From assembly GCA_023091665.1 (NCBI GenBank), contig JALJCQ010000009.1, positions 806,001 through 870,000 of the forward strand: 64,000 nt of DNA, in the 5' to 3' direction. Both the position numbers and the translations under genes were made by a program. Shown here piece after piece: positions 34,590-45,476 of the stretch. Numbering within the stretch: position 1 is the first letter of the stretch; every line of letters begins with the position of its first letter. The notes beneath the pieces were generated by a model. That model was not told the DNA's origin, searched no databases, and was given only the letters and a program-made list of their open reading frames with translations. The DNA comes from Pythium myriotylum. Lineage: Eukaryota; Oomycota; Peronosporomycetes; Pythiales; Pythiaceae.

Positions 34590-35329
34590 ATGACGGACGC
34601 CTCGCAGGACCACTACCGCGTGCTGGGCGTCGACCGCTCGGCCTCGGCCGAGGAGATCAAGGCCGCCTACCGCAAGCAAGGTGAGACCGTGCGGAGCCCG
34701 TGAGGAGCTACGACCCAAAAAAAAAACAGCACCCGACTCACTCTCGTGGCCTCGGCGACAGTGCTGCTGCATCACCCGGACCGCGCGGCGTCCCAGACCA
34801 AGGGCAAGGACGCTGAGGTACGTTTAGGTAGTCGCGACTGGAGCTCCGTGCTGTTGGGAAGGAAGAGGAGGAGGAGGCTGACTGACGGTTGTGGTCACAG
34901 GACGACGGCCAGATCCAGAAGATCAATGCGGCCTACGACGCGCTGAGCAACGCGCAGACGCGCGTCAAGTACGACTTTGACCGCTTCGGCACGTCGCTGA
35001 GCCCGGACTTGGGCAAGACCGTGGACCTCGCGCCGGGCAACTACAAGGCCATGACGTCGGCCGACGTGGACGAGCTCTTTGGAGCACTCAACACCCACGA
35101 GCGGTTCACGACCGCCAAGTACCACGCGCTGCGCTCGGCCAAGGCGCCGGCGGCGATCGGCCGTCGCGCGACCAACTTCCACGAGCGCAAGCAGTTTCGC
35201 GCGTCGCAACTGCCGACCAAGAACGCGTCGCTCGGGTGGCTCGGGTTCCCCGTGTTTCTCATCGGTCTGTGGGCGTTCAACCTCAAGAATGTCAAGGAGA
35301 ACGCGAGCAAGGAGAGCCGACTGCGATAG
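34590..35329 (+). CDS. Small J-domain (DnaJ-like) co-chaperone with C-terminal membrane helix
   Basis: Three exons (34590-34680, 34762-34817, 34901-35329) are joined by introns 34681-34761 and 34818-34900, giving 191 residues. Residues about 8-68 form a J domain: HYRVLGVDRSASAEEIKAAY, the HPD motif in LLHHPDR, and INAAYDALSNAQTRVKYD. The HPD motif, which stimulates Hsp70 ATPase, is intact and is only restored by the first splice. No Gly/Phe-rich or zinc-finger region follows. A single hydrophobic helix near residues 163-178 (WLGFPVFLIGLWAF) predicts a tail-anchored protein of the ER or mitochondrial membrane with the J domain in the cytosol, or the matrix if imported. Type III J-protein. Confidence 0.88.
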
Positions 35330-35510
35330 AGAGAGAGATGAGAAACGAGCGCTCGGACGTGTATTTACGAGTAGAAAAAACAAAGCGGTGCCGAGCATAC
35401 ACACAGGAGCATGTTTTGAGGGGAAGGATGGATGGATGCGAAGGATAGAACTGTGTTTGGAGGTTACGAAGAACGTGGAGGGATGGAAACGATTGCGAAT
35501 TTTGCTATGC

Positions 35511-36752
35511 TTAGATCTCACGCTCGAAGACGGCGGCCGCGCCCATGCCCGTGCCGATGCACATGGAGATGACGCCGTAACGGAGGTTGCGGCGCTTGAG
35601 CTCGTACAGTAGCGTGCTCACCTGGCGAGCGCCCGTGCAGCCGAGCGGGTGGCCGAGCGCGATGGCACCGCCCTTGGGGTTCACCTTCTCGATCGGGATG
35701 CCAAGCTTCTCCACGCTGTACACCGCCTGCGAGGCGAAGGCCTCGTTGATCTCGAACACGTCGATCTGGCCGATCGAGAGACCGGCCTTCTTGAGCGCCT
35801 CCGGGATCGCGTACGCCGGACCAATGCCCATGACCGACGGCGGCACACCAGCGACGGCGAACGACACGAACTTGCCGAGGATCGGGAGGCCACGAGCCTT
35901 GGCGACCGAGCGGCGCATGAGGAGCACGGCGGCGGCGCCGTCGCTGACCTGGCTCGAGTTACCAGCGGTGGTCGAGCCGCCCTGCTTGAACGCAGGCTTG
36001 AGCTTGGCGAGGCCCTCCGGGGTCGTGCCGGCGCGCACGCCGTCGTCCTTGGAGATGATCACAGCCTTCTCGTTGCCGTCCTTGTCCTTGATCTTGGTCG
36101 AGACCGGCGTGATCTCGTCACGGAACCAACCGTTCTGCTGAGCGGCGACGGCCTTGGCGTGCGAGGAGGCCGCGAAGGCGTCCTGCTTGGCGCGCGAGAC
36201 GCCGTACTGCTCCGCGACGTTCTCGCTGGTGATGCCCATGGGCACCGTGCAGTCCATGGCATCCTGCACCTGCTGCACGCGGTCCCAGTCGACGGTCGGC
36301 GCGTCCTGGCCGATGCCAGCGAGCGACATGCACTCGACGCCGGCGGCGATACCAATGTCGTAGTAGCCGGCCTTGATGGCCGCGACGACCGAGGCGACGG
36401 CCTGGATGCCCGAGCTGCACTGGCGGTTGAGCACGTGGAGCGGCACCGAGTACGGGATGCCGGCGGCGAGCTGCGCCATACGCGCCATGCCGGCACCGGC
36501 GCCCGGCTGGAGCACGTTGCCGACGACGACGTCGCCCACGAGCTTGGGGTCGACCTTGGCCTGGTTGAGCACGGCCGTGAGCACGTGGCCGAGCAGCACG
36601 TCGGGCGTGGTGTCCTTGAAGCCGCCGCGCTTGGCCTTGGTGATGGGCGTGCGCAGCGCCGAGACGACGACGACGTCCTCGTCGATCGGCGTCGGGTGAG
36701 GCGCCGCCGCGCCGCTCTGGACGTGGGACTTGATGCGGTCAATGCGGTCCAT
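35511..36752 (-). CDS. Peroxisomal-type 3-ketoacyl-CoA thiolase
   Basis: Intronless, 413 residues from the ATG at 36752; the frame extends upstream to 36866 without an added domain. Thiolase cleaves 3-ketoacyl-CoA with CoA in beta-oxidation. The nucleophilic Cys lies in NRQCSSGIQ near residue 110, the His in GHPLGCTGARQ near 366, and the second Cys in MCIGTGMGAA near 396. The family block NEAFASQAV is also present. The N-terminus contains RIDRIKSHV, which fits a type 2 peroxisomal targeting signal in the place where plant and animal peroxisomal thiolases carry it. An initiator-like element sits about 40 nt upstream. Confidence 0.95.
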   Translation of the reverse strand: MDRIDRIKSHVQSGAAAPHPTPIDEDVVVVSALRTPITKAKRGGFKDTTPDVLLGHVLTAVLNQAKVDPKLVGDVVVGNVLQPGAGAGMARMAQLAAGIPYSVPLHVLNRQCSSGIQAVASVVAAIKAGYYDIGIAAGVECMSLAGIGQDAPTVDWDRVQQVQDAMDCTVPMGITSENVAEQYGVSRAKQDAFAASSHAKAVAAQQNGWFRDEITPVSTKIKDKDGNEKAVIISKDDGVRAGTTPEGLAKLKPAFKQGGSTTAGNSSQVSDGAAAVLLMRRSVAKARGLPILGKFVSFAVAGVPPSVMGIGPAYAIPEALKKAGLSIGQIDVFEINEAFASQAVYSVEKLGIPIEKVNPKGGAIALGHPLGCTGARQVSTLLYELKRRNLRYGVISMCIGTGMGAAAVFEREI

Positions 36753-37339
36753 TGCGAGTGGGAGAGGCTTGTGGACTGGGAGGCCGCCGGGGAAGTTTGG
36801 TTGTGAGCGCCCATTTGACTCGGCCACGGAGCCACCACGGAGGAAGATCAGGGGGAGCTGCTGCATCAGATTCAGAGAGCTTCCCAGAGGGCTGAGTCCG
36901 CCACCTTCAACGACATTCGTTCCGATCCAAGTATATATTTCTACAGGCTATTGATTCTTGAGTTGACTTAGGAATTGGCTCGAAACCGACACGACTAGAT
37001 GTAACGGTCGGCGCTGGAACAGAACATGGTATGCGTTGTGCGAGGTTAACACGATCCAGTATTACGTCGACGTTTGATGATGAAAACAGCCAATCACCCC
37101 CTCAACACCAGACCCGTTGACGCGACAGTTTACTCGCCGCCGCTTGCGCCTCCGCCGTGCTCGATTGCAGCCGCGGACGCTCTGCTGACGCAGTGGAAGC
37201 AATCACGAAGGCCGGCGACTCGCCCACTCGCGTCGATTGGAGAGCTACCGCCGCCAAGACCTCGTCGCAGCCACGGTCTCACTTGGGCAGACGAGCTGAG
37301 CTGGCCGGCAACTTCAAGTTGCCACGCGCGACTTGCAGG
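36753..37339. other. Intergenic region upstream of thiolase
   Basis: About 590 bp. It contains the thiolase initiator-like element at 36791-36808; otherwise nothing recognised. Confidence 0.45.
36791..36808 (-). promoter_or_regulatory. Initiator-like core promoter element of the thiolase gene
   Basis: The minus strand reads GCTCACAACCAAACTTCC, close to the oomycete initiator, 39-56 nt upstream of the start codon. Confidence 0.45.
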
Positions 37340-38146
37340 TCAGTAGTCGTACGGCGGCAGCGTCTCCGGACAGCCCACGCGGTATCGTCCGGGCCGCAGA
37401 CACCGCACGTGGGTCGACATCTGCGCGATCGCGCACGTCGGCAGACAGAGCACGCGCCAGAAGTCGCCGGTGCGCGAGCCCGGGATCTCGTACCGCGAGC
37501 GGATCTTGTGGCGCATGTCGCTCAGCAGCAGCAAGAGGAACAGCAGCACGGCGAGTAACGCGATGCACGCCGACCAGAGCAGCAGCATGTAGCCCGTCTC
37601 GGCGTTGTCCTGAGGCGGCTTGCCGGTCTTGTTCGAGGCCAACGAAGGCGGCGGATTGTCCTTGAGTCGCCTCTTGGTGGTTTCGTTCGACTCGATGGCC
37701 TGGAGCTGCTCGATTGCGACGAACGCGACGATCGGACACACCACGACGATGAGAAGCCGCGCGAATTCCTTCGCCAGGGCCTGGCGGTACGTCGCGAGGC
37801 GTAACCGAGTGCGAATCTGCGCGACGGCGATGCTGGGCAGCCCACAGAAGATGCAGCAGGTCATGGGCAGACACGCGCGCAGGTTGCAGAGCCCGATCTC
37901 CCACGTGCCCTGCCGCACGCCGTGCGCGTCGTACTGGTCGTCGAGCATGTGCTTCTCGTAGTAATACGGGCTCGGGAAGGCCACGACAGCGCCATTCTCC
38001 TTCACCTCGACGCCGTAGCCTCCTCGTGGGAACGTTGGGATGGTCGTGTCAGTGCTGATGGCCGAGAGCTCGGACCGTCGATCGGGTGGCTCGTAGAGGA
38101 TAATGCTGCGAAACTCGGGTTTGCGTTCAGGCTCATAGAGCATCAT
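37340..38146 (-). CDS. PLAC8-family Cys-rich membrane protein (copy B, divergent)
   Basis: Intronless, 268 residues from the ATG at 38146. It is the most divergent PLAC8 copy in the window. The N-terminal 90 residues contain two repeated LYEPxxR segments (MMLYEPERKPEFRS, ILYEPPDRRSELS). The PLAC8 core follows, with GTWEIGLCNLRACLPMTCC and the C-terminal CLPTCAIAQMSTHVRC. The usual CCxxCC clusters are reduced. Two long hydrophobic segments flank a charged loop (LLIVVVCPIVAFVAI and ALLAVLLFLLLLL). It ends ETLPPYDY, similar to the DTLPAY/DMLPAY tail of other copies. The frame is open upstream to 38542, but no domain is gained. The next PLAC8 gene lies 670 bp away on the same strand. Confidence 0.83.
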   Translation of the reverse strand: MMLYEPERKPEFRSIILYEPPDRRSELSAISTDTTIPTFPRGGYGVEVKENGAVVAFPSPYYYEKHMLDDQYDAHGVRQGTWEIGLCNLRACLPMTCCIFCGLPSIAVAQIRTRLRLATYRQALAKEFARLLIVVVCPIVAFVAIEQLQAIESNETTKRRLKDNPPPSLASNKTGKPPQDNAETGYMLLLWSACIALLAVLLFLLLLLSDMRHKIRSRYEIPGSRTGDFWRVLCLPTCAIAQMSTHVRCLRPGRYRVGCPETLPPYDY

Positions 38147-38815
38147 GGTCGGTGGTGGCGGTGGCTCGATGGCCTTTCGGGTTGTGTGACCTTGACGTCC
38201 CACGGAGAGCAGGCCCCGGGAGAACCGCCAGTCATCAGAACAGCGCCAAAGCAGAAGAGGATGCGGCCTGGATTTCAGTTTCCTCATGCAATATCCCACT
38301 ACGGTCTGACTTCCCGCATTACAACCAGCAGCTTTGAGTTCCACTGGGCCGGAGGTGACGTAATGGAAGAGTCGCCCGCCACCATGGGAACTTCCCACAG
38401 CTTCTGACTCGCACCCAGGTACTAAAGCCGCGAAGCTCGCTATCGAGCACGTCTCGCTGATAAGCAATCCATGCAAACATGGGGCTCTCGACGACAGCCT
38501 CACGCGGCAACTTGATGACCGTATGTCGAGCAGTGGGACCATTTCATCTCAGATGCTAGCCAGTCCAGATCCACTTGTGATTTGCACCAAGAATCGAAGT
38601 CTCACGTCGTCAACTCCCCTCTCTGTCGATTCAGGATTGACATTCGACAAGCGATCTGCAGACCGTGGCGTCAGCACGAAGGAGGGACAAGAAAGCCATC
38701 AGTTATCACACGAACAAGACGACGTGGAGGAATGCGCATTTCAAGGATAGTCTCACTTCGATCAATCTCTAGAGATCTCATCTCTCGCACTGGGTGAGCC
38801 TGGAGTGAGATGCTC
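38147..38815. other. Intergenic region between PLAC8 copies
   Basis: About 670 bp, no feature recognised. Confidence 0.45.
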
Positions 38816-39394
38816 TCACTGGTAGGCCGGGAGCGTGTCTGGCGGGCCAAAGTCGCACGAGCCGGGCTTGTAGCTCTTGACGTGGCTCGCCATCTGCGTG
38901 ATCGAGCACAAGCCGCAGAAGAGCGAGACGCAAAAGTCGCCACAGCAGCTTCCTGGGATCTGGAAGCGCGCGCGGACCTTGGCGCGAAGGTGGAAGATGA
39001 TCACCAGGTAGACAGCGCCCGCGGCCACCGCGATGACGCTGGCAGTGTGCGCACTTCCACTCTTGGACTCGACCGAGGGACTGAGTGTGCTCGAGTAACG
39101 GCCCGTGACCATGTAGTCGTCCACGGTCTCGTCCACGGCGTCACCTAGCAGCATCGCCGCCACGGAGCTGCACGCGACCAGCGTACAGTAGGCGACGAGA
39201 GCTGCGAGCAACACATGGCTGAACTTGTAGAGCCCGACGCGTGTCGAGATCTGCGCGAGGGACACGCACGGCAGACACCAGGCCATGAGGCAGTTGGGCA
39301 CGCAGTCCGTGAAGCAGCCGCAGAGCCCGGTCTCCCAGCCGCCGACGCGGATGCCGTTCGAGTCGTGGTCTTGCTGGTACTTGGCGTCGTTCAT
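38816..39394 (-). CDS. PLAC8-family Cys-rich membrane protein (copy C)
   Basis: Intronless, 192 residues. It opens with DSNGIRVGGWETGLCGC, then PNCLMAWCLPCVSLAQI. Two hydrophobic helices lie near residues 61-84 and 118-136, followed by HLRAKVRARFQIPGSCCGDF and CGLCSITQMASHVKSY. The protein ends GSCDFGPPDTLPAYQ. The PGSCCGD segment and the tail are shared almost exactly with copy D (52235-52852), so these two are close paralogues. An initiator-like element lies at 39426-39439. Confidence 0.9.
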   Translation of the reverse strand: MNDAKYQQDHDSNGIRVGGWETGLCGCFTDCVPNCLMAWCLPCVSLAQISTRVGLYKFSHVLLAALVAYCTLVACSSVAAMLLGDAVDETVDDYMVTGRYSSTLSPSVESKSGSAHTASVIAVAAGAVYLVIIFHLRAKVRARFQIPGSCCGDFCVSLFCGLCSITQMASHVKSYKPGSCDFGPPDTLPAYQ

Positions 39395-39820
39395 TACCGG
39401 GAACTGATCTTGTGCGGAGGCTGGTAGATCGGATAATGAGGAGCTTTCAGGTCCTGGACGACGTTGCCGGCGTGTGAGCGAGCAAGAGGGTACGTGGGAC
39501 CGCTACAACCCACTGGAAACAAAACCACAGGGTCGTGTGAAAGTGATATCTGCACTGAAGTCCCCGACTGATTGCACATAGCCGAGACGGATAGAATGTG
39601 GACACGAAGGACCATTGATCTCCAATGACTAAGCGCTGGATAGAGTGTGATACGTTTGCTTGTCGTCAGAGGGACCTCCTCAACGACAACTCACACCGCA
39701 GCGGTGGGTGCGAGGGCACGTTTGACACACGCCGACGACACCGCGACGCCAGCGTCTGCCTGAGACCACAACTCCAAGTCGTGCAATCAGCAGGAACCAC
39801 TCAACAGATCTATTTGGATT
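39395..39820. other. Intergenic region between PLAC8 copy C and GT60 copy 1
   Basis: About 430 bp. Apart from the initiator-like element of PLAC8 copy C, nothing recognised. Confidence 0.45.
39426..39439 (-). promoter_or_regulatory. Initiator-like element of PLAC8 copy C
   Basis: The minus strand reads TCATTATCCGATCT, 32-45 nt upstream of the ATG, and resembles the oomycete initiator. Confidence 0.4.
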
Positions 39821-41110
39821 CTACTTTTCAAACGGCACATACTCGTGGCCCTCTTTGCACATATTGAACTGGTCGTAGGCACCCTCGATATGTTTCGCCA
39901 ATGGGTCGATCCGCGAGAACTTGAGCCACTGCTCGAACGTCCGCTTCTTGCCGAGACCGTACTTTTCGATGTCGGTGTGGTCGTAGTCGTCGCTCGATAC
40001 GGGCAGCCCCAAGCTCGCACGCACGCGGCGCTTGGACCGCATCAGAACCTTGTACTTCTCGGCCCAGTCTTCGTCCCAGATCTTGCCACGGTCTTCAAAC
40101 CAGTGGTGCACGACGTCCACGGATGGCGAGTAGAAGTCGTACCCAGAAGTCCAGAGTCGAGCGGCGCGGTGGTACTCTTCGCCGTAGAATAAGATCGGCG
40201 TGTACGGATCGTTTGGTACGTCTTTGTAGTTTCTGCAGGAGCCAAAGTTGAAGCCGCCGGCGAATTGGGCGTGGAGCATTGGCTTGGTGGTTTTGTTCTT
40301 TTTCTTCCAGGCGACCGCGAGAAACTGGACCATAGCGTCGGCTTCGGGCGTCTCGATCCGCGCATGGCACATGTAGCCCATCTCGTCGTCTTTAGAGCGG
40401 TCCTCGAGGTACATCGTGTCTTTTGGGTACACCGTGAGGATCGCATTCTCGTTCCCGGTGTCTTCCCACTGCTGGACAACCTTCTCCTCCCATCGTGGAA
40501 CAAAGACCAAGTGCGAGTCGATCCCAAGGCAGAATTCCTCGTCAGCAATATGCTGCTCGATGAGGTATCGAGCGATGGTCGGTCCCTGAGAAGAAAAGCA
40601 TGGTCAATCGATCAAGCTCAACAGGACTGATTTTATTGATACGCCAGAACTCACCTTCGCATCGGCAGCGTCGACCCGTGAAGATACGATCTGTGTGCGG
40701 CGGCACGTAGCTTCGCCAGCGAGTCGGCAATATTCCTCAACGCACGGTCGTTCCCCTTTGCTCTCGTAGATCTGGTCGTGGATGCTCACACGGAGGAGAT
40801 CTGGAGCCACCGCGTGCTCGAACATGGTCTTGAGCGTCTCACCGCAGCGCTTCGTGTCGCGAAAGTTGGCCAGCAACACCATCGTGCGACGGCCTCTAAG
40901 GACTGCTTCCTCTGGCGGCTCTTCGCGTTGCGGCGGCGCGGCCGCGCGTAATCGATTCAGCAGAACGACGTTGTTGACTTTTTGATCCAACTCGATGCTC
41001 TCGACTTGGAGATTCGACGCCTCGAAGACAAGGAATGCCACGTAAAGCACTGGGAGCAGCATCAGCATAGCTGTGCGGAACTTTGCGAGGGACTGCACGT
41101 GGTTCGCCAT
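39821..41110 (-). CDS. Membrane-anchored GT60-type GlcNAc-transferase, copy 1
   Basis: Two exons (40656/40655-41110 and 39821-40585) are joined by intron 40586-40654, giving 406 residues. It is a type II membrane protein with an N-terminal helix near residues 14-33 (LMLLPVLYVAFLVF). A stem of about 40 residues is followed by a catalytic domain of the Skp1-GlcNAc-transferase type (PF11397, GT60): LLANFRDTKRCGETL, then GPTIARYLIEQ, the metal/UDP-binding CLGIDSHLVF, and ILTVYPKD. The C-terminal half has FAGGFNFGSC, PNDPYTPILFYGEEYHRAARLW and a YGLGKKRTFEQW segment. Predicted to add GlcNAc or a related sugar in the Golgi; the acceptor is unknown. It differs from the cytosolic Skp1 enzyme by the anchor. 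First of a seven-copy series on the minus strand. Confidence 0.88.
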
Positions 41111-41811
41111 CGTCGTTCAAGTGGCGAGCGAAGTCGACTGGCTGAAGCGGAGATGGAGAGAACATCAATGGTGGTTTCGTCTTGGACTGTTACTTTGCAT
41201 GCGACGGTGCGACGTTCAATGGGCGCCGCAGATGCTTCCGGTAATTCGCACGGAATGATGTGGCCACCCACACACAGTGGGAGTTGGGAGTCCGATAAGT
41301 CCTGCAGAGCCCACCCACCATTTCCCTCTGCTTCAATTGTTTACCAGCACCCATCAAATATTCAAATGCAATACAGTATTATGGTGAACGGTGGGTTAAA
41401 GTCGTGGGCGCTGACTCCGCACACTCCCGCCCACGAGAAATCATGTCTGTGTAGGGACAGCCGCAGAGGACTGTGGATACTAATCTCAAAGCATTGTCTT
41501 CATCTCTCTCACCATCTAACCGAAATTGTCGAAGTTGGGGTTGCTGAAAGCCAAATCAAACGAGGCAGACCATTGGATGAGGAGGGCAATATTGCTCGCC
41601 ACTTTGACCGCGAACGATACCATATCCAGGCCATTTTGCCATCACGTCGTATCAGCGAGAGATCGTTGAACGACAGTCAAAGTTGCTCCCACGGATGCAT
41701 GAGACACGCACTGTCTTGATGGATGTCTGTGCCACCCACCAACGTCCTACTGATCTTCGCAGCATGTGCAAAACGACATTCGGCTTCAAAAACAATGGAC
41801 GAGGTACCCAC
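41111..41811. other. Intergenic region upstream of GT60 copy 1
   Basis: About 700 bp with no gene. Positions 41321-41356 resemble 43243-43279 upstream of copy 2 (shared TTTCCCTCYGCT and GTTTACCAGCA segments), a trace of duplicated flanks. Confidence 0.5.
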
Positions 41812-43149
41812 CTATTCGTTATACGGCACGTACTCGAGCTCTCGTTTGCAGTTGTCGAATTGGATCAAGGTCTCGTTGGTATAAGCCGCCAGCGGATCCA
41901 CACCAGCAAACTTCGTCCATTGCGCAAATGTACGTTTCTTCCCGAGTCCATACTTCTCAAGCTCCGAGTGGTCGAAGTCGTCGCTCGTCACAGGAAGCCC
42001 CATGATGTAGCGAGCGCGTCGCTTTGACTTCTGTAAGATCCAGTATTTCTTGTCCCAGTCCTCACTCCAGATCTTCTTCCTCTCCTCGTAGTAATGGTAC
42101 ACAAAGTCAACCGATGGCGCGTAGAAGTCGTACCCAGCAGTCCAAAACCGTGCCGCACGATGGAACTCCTCGCCGAAGAAAAGAATCGGCGTGTACGGGT
42201 CGCTCGGAACCTCTTTGAACGCGTGGCACGTCCCCATGGCGAATCCGCCGGCAAACTGCGAGTGGAGTCGGGGTTTTGTTTCTTTGGTTTTCGGGAACCA
42301 ACCCACGCCTAGGTACTGCACCATGGCATCAGCGTCTTCTGTCTCAATGCGCGAGTAACACATGACGCCCATCTCGTTATCCTTGGAGTGATCGGTAAGG
42401 TACTCGGAGGACTTGGGGTAGACGGTGAGAATCGCCTTCTCGTTCTTGATGTCTTCCCACTGTTGGATCATTTGCTCATCCCAATTCGTCATGAAGACCA
42501 TGTGCGAGTCTACCTCTACGCAGAAGTCCTCATCACCAAACTCCTTCTCGGCAACCGCACGCGCCACAGACGTGCCCTAGAAAGTATAAACGATCTCAGT
42601 CGGGACTTATTTCAGCACGTTGGCCTCTCATTTACTTACCGCAGCATCAATTGCGTTCGTCATGACGGAGACGATCTGGTTGCGGCGGCAGTTCGACTCA
42701 CCCACTGCCTGGCAGTAGGCGTCAACACATTGCATCTCGCCTTCATGCTCGAAGATCTGATCGTGGATCGTCAGTTTGAACAGCTCAGGCTGGGCGGCGT
42801 TGTGAAAGAGAGTTTTAAGGGTCTCGACGCATCGCTTCGTGTCGCGGTAGTTTGTAATGAGAATTATCGTGCGTCGACCGCGAATTACGGATGTTGGTGC
42901 CGGTGCCGGAGTCGGATTCTCGACGTGTCTCTCACCGACTACTCGGAGGTTCTGCGCCGAAAATGTATTGTCGACGCGAACTGGAATAACCGGCTCAGGC
43001 ACGATTTCTCGCTCGCTTTCCTTGGCAAGGCTGGTCTGGTGGAGGTGCGTGGCCTGGTAGAGAATGATCCAAATCTACGTGACTGGCAGCAGAACAAGCA
43101 CGAGTGTGCGCAGTACGCTGCCTTGACTCCAACTGTTGGACTTCTTCAT
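41812..43149 (-). pseudogene. GT60-type glycosyltransferase, copy 2, with nonsense codon in the anchor
   Basis: Two exons (42640-43149 and 41812-42576) with intron 42577-42639 align with copy 3 over their whole length. Codon 25 is TAG (43075-43077 on the plus strand as CTA), inside the N-terminal membrane helix where copy 3 reads TAC. The same frame continues for the remaining 399 codons with all family segments intact: LITNYRDTKRCVETL, VDSHMVF, ILTVYPKSSEYL, FAGGFAMGTC, YGLGKKRTFAQW. No good in-frame ATG lies soon after the stop, so an anchored enzyme would not be made. An assembly error, readthrough or an unannotated alternative first exon are other explanations. The lack of other lesions suggests the change is recent. 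Confidence 0.72.
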
Positions 43150-44106
43150 CGCTGCGATTTGGTCGATTGATCACTGAGCTCGACGCGCACAAGCAGCCCA
43201 AGCTCGACTCCTCTACGCTATTGCCATCAAGCCTACCCAAGGTTTCCCTCCGCTACGAATGTTTACCAGCAGCCATCATTTGCCGCCAAACGTTTTCAGT
43301 AGTTGAGATGCGTTTGAAATTTACGGCTGCCTTGGACGAAGATTTGGTCCGACAGCTGCCGAGCTCAAAAGCTTGCCATCATTTCTGGTGTCTCCACTCT
43401 TGTCGCATCGAAAACACATTAGCACAGTCTCACGTTTTCATGGCCTCGTCCTCTCGTAAGAGATAGAACTCGTTGAAACGACGCCTCTCACAGGTCCCGT
43501 AGTTCAATTGGTATCTTTATCAATCGATCCCTCTCATAACGGCTTGCCACTTTATTGTGACTTATGCATTGGACATCTATTTGTATTGTATAAATCGATG
43601 ACCTGAATATACACATAATACTGAATCTATCATCAGGACGAGGAAAATTGAACTAACTGCTACTGAACTTCTTGCTGTTGAATCTGGTGCACAATTGCGT
43701 AGTTTTAAACACTTGGAGGCTCCACTTGAGGTCCATCACAACGTTTTTCGCACGGATCTTCAACCTGAGCACAGGGCTACATATAGAGAGTTAGCTGTCA
43801 GGCCGGCGGGATTGCGCCACGAGCACAGCGACGAACAAGCCGTACTGTAGCCACTAGTCTCGTCGTGGTCGGGACTGCGAGCGAAATCATGGAGTGCGCG
43901 CAAAACACAGGAATGTTGAGCAAGTGTTGTCCGTGGGACACGGGAGACACCGCCACCAAAGACAAAGAGTGCGTAAGGATCAATAGACGTTGATTATCAC
44001 AGGCGGTGTCGACGGACGATACACTGACAGTGTGTCTGTTCCCAAGGTATTCGTTCCTCCAGCTGAACAATTCGAATGTATTGCATAATTTCAACGCGCA
44101 ATCTGT
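43150..44106. other. Intergenic region upstream of GT60 copy 2
   Basis: About 960 bp with no gene recognised. The first 40 bp match the 5' flank of copy 3 (TTGATCACTGAGCTCGACG shared), again marking duplicated flanks. Confidence 0.5.
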
Positions 44107-45476
44107 CTATTTATCAAACGGAACGTACTCGAGCTCCTTGCAGTTGTCGAACTGCACCCAAGTCTTGTTGGTCCAAGGTGCCAGCGGATCCACACCGGCA
44201 AACTTAGTCCATTGCTCAAACGTGCGTTTCTTCCCGAGCCCGTATTTTTCAAGCTCCGAGTGGTCGAAGTCGTCACTCGTCACAGGAAGCCCCATGACGT
44301 GACGCGCACGTCGCTTTGACTTTTGAAGGATCCAGTACCGCCGACCCCAGTCCTCGCTCCAAATCTTCGTACGCTCTTCATAGTAATGGTACACAAAATC
44401 AACCGACGGCGCGTAGAAGTCGTACCCAGCAGTCCAAAACCGTGCCGCACGATGGAACTCCTCGCCGAAGAAAAGAATCGGCGTGTACGGGTCGCTCGGT
44501 ACCTCTTTAAACGCGCGGCACGGACCCATCGCAAAACCACCTGCAAACTGCGAGTGTAGACGCGGCTTCGTCTCTTTCGTCTTGGTGACCCAGCCGACGG
44601 CCAGGTACTGCACCATGGCGTCGGCGTCTGGCGTCTCGATACGCGAGTAACACATGATGCCCATCTGGTTGTCCTTGGAGTGATCGGTGAGAAACTCGGA
44701 GGACTTGGGGTAGACGGTCAGGATAGCGTTCTCGTTCCCAGTGTCCTCCCATTGCTGGATCATTTGCTCATCCCAGTTCGTCACGAAAACCATGTGCGAA
44801 TCGACCTCCATGCAGAAATCGTCGTAACCGAACTCCTTCTCGGCAACGGCGCGCGCCACAGACGTGCCCTAGACATGAAAACACGCACCAAACGGTCAGC
44901 AACTCGTTCTGCAAAACATAGAACCCAAGTGAACGCTTAACTCACCGCAGCGTCCTTAGCGTTGGTCATGACCGAGACGATCTGGTTCCGGCGGCAGTTC
45001 TTCTCGCCCACCGCCAGACAGTAAGCGTCGACGCACTGCTTCTCGCCTTCGTTCTCGTAGATCTGGTCGTGAATCGTGAGCTTGAAGAGCTCCGGCTGCG
45101 CAGCGTTGTTGAAGAGAGTCTTGAGCGTCTCGACACATCGCTTCGTGTCGCGGTAATTTGTGATGAGGATGGTCGTGCGACGGCCGCGAATGACGGACGT
45201 TGGCGCGGGCGCTGGTGCCGGTGCGGGGGTCGGGTCTTCGGCGAGCAGTTCACCGACTACGCGGAGGTTCTGCACCGAGAGAACATTTTCGGCGCGGACT
45301 TGGACGGCCGGAATAATCGGCTCGGACGCAGTTTCGCGTTCATTGTCCTTGGCAAGGCTCGACTGGTGGAGGTGCGTGGCCTGGTAGAGGATGATCGAGA
45401 CGTATACTATCGGCAAGAGCACGAGTATGAAAGTACGCAATGCGTTGGCTTGGCTCCAACCAGTGGAGTTCTTCAT
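44107..45476 (-). CDS. Membrane-anchored GT60-type GlcNAc-transferase, copy 3
   Basis: Two exons (44946-45476 and 44107-44868) are joined by intron 44869-44945, giving 430 residues. The anchor lies near residues 13-35 (FILVLLPIVYVSIILYQ). A stem with an Ala-Pro repeat (EDPTPAPAPAPAPTS) precedes LITNYRDTKRCVETL. The catalytic core reads GTSVARAVAEKEFG, then MEVDSHMVF with the conserved Asp-Ser-His, then ILTVYPKS. The C-terminal half contains FAGGFAMGPC, PSDPYTPILFFGEEFHRAARFW and YGLGKKRTFEQW. It is nearest to copy 2; both have GTSVARA where the others have GPTxAR, so they form a subgroup. A CT microsatellite lies about 80 bp upstream of its start. Confidence 0.88.

Noticed and set aside
35649..36806. 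385-codon open frame antisense to thiolase
   Set aside because: Shadow frame; low-complexity Arg/Asp/Leu composition.
43495..43545. tRNA-like segment (GTAGTTCAATTGGTA resembles a tRNA D-arm/A box)
   Set aside because: No matching acceptor stem or B box (GGTTCGANTCC) at the needed distance.
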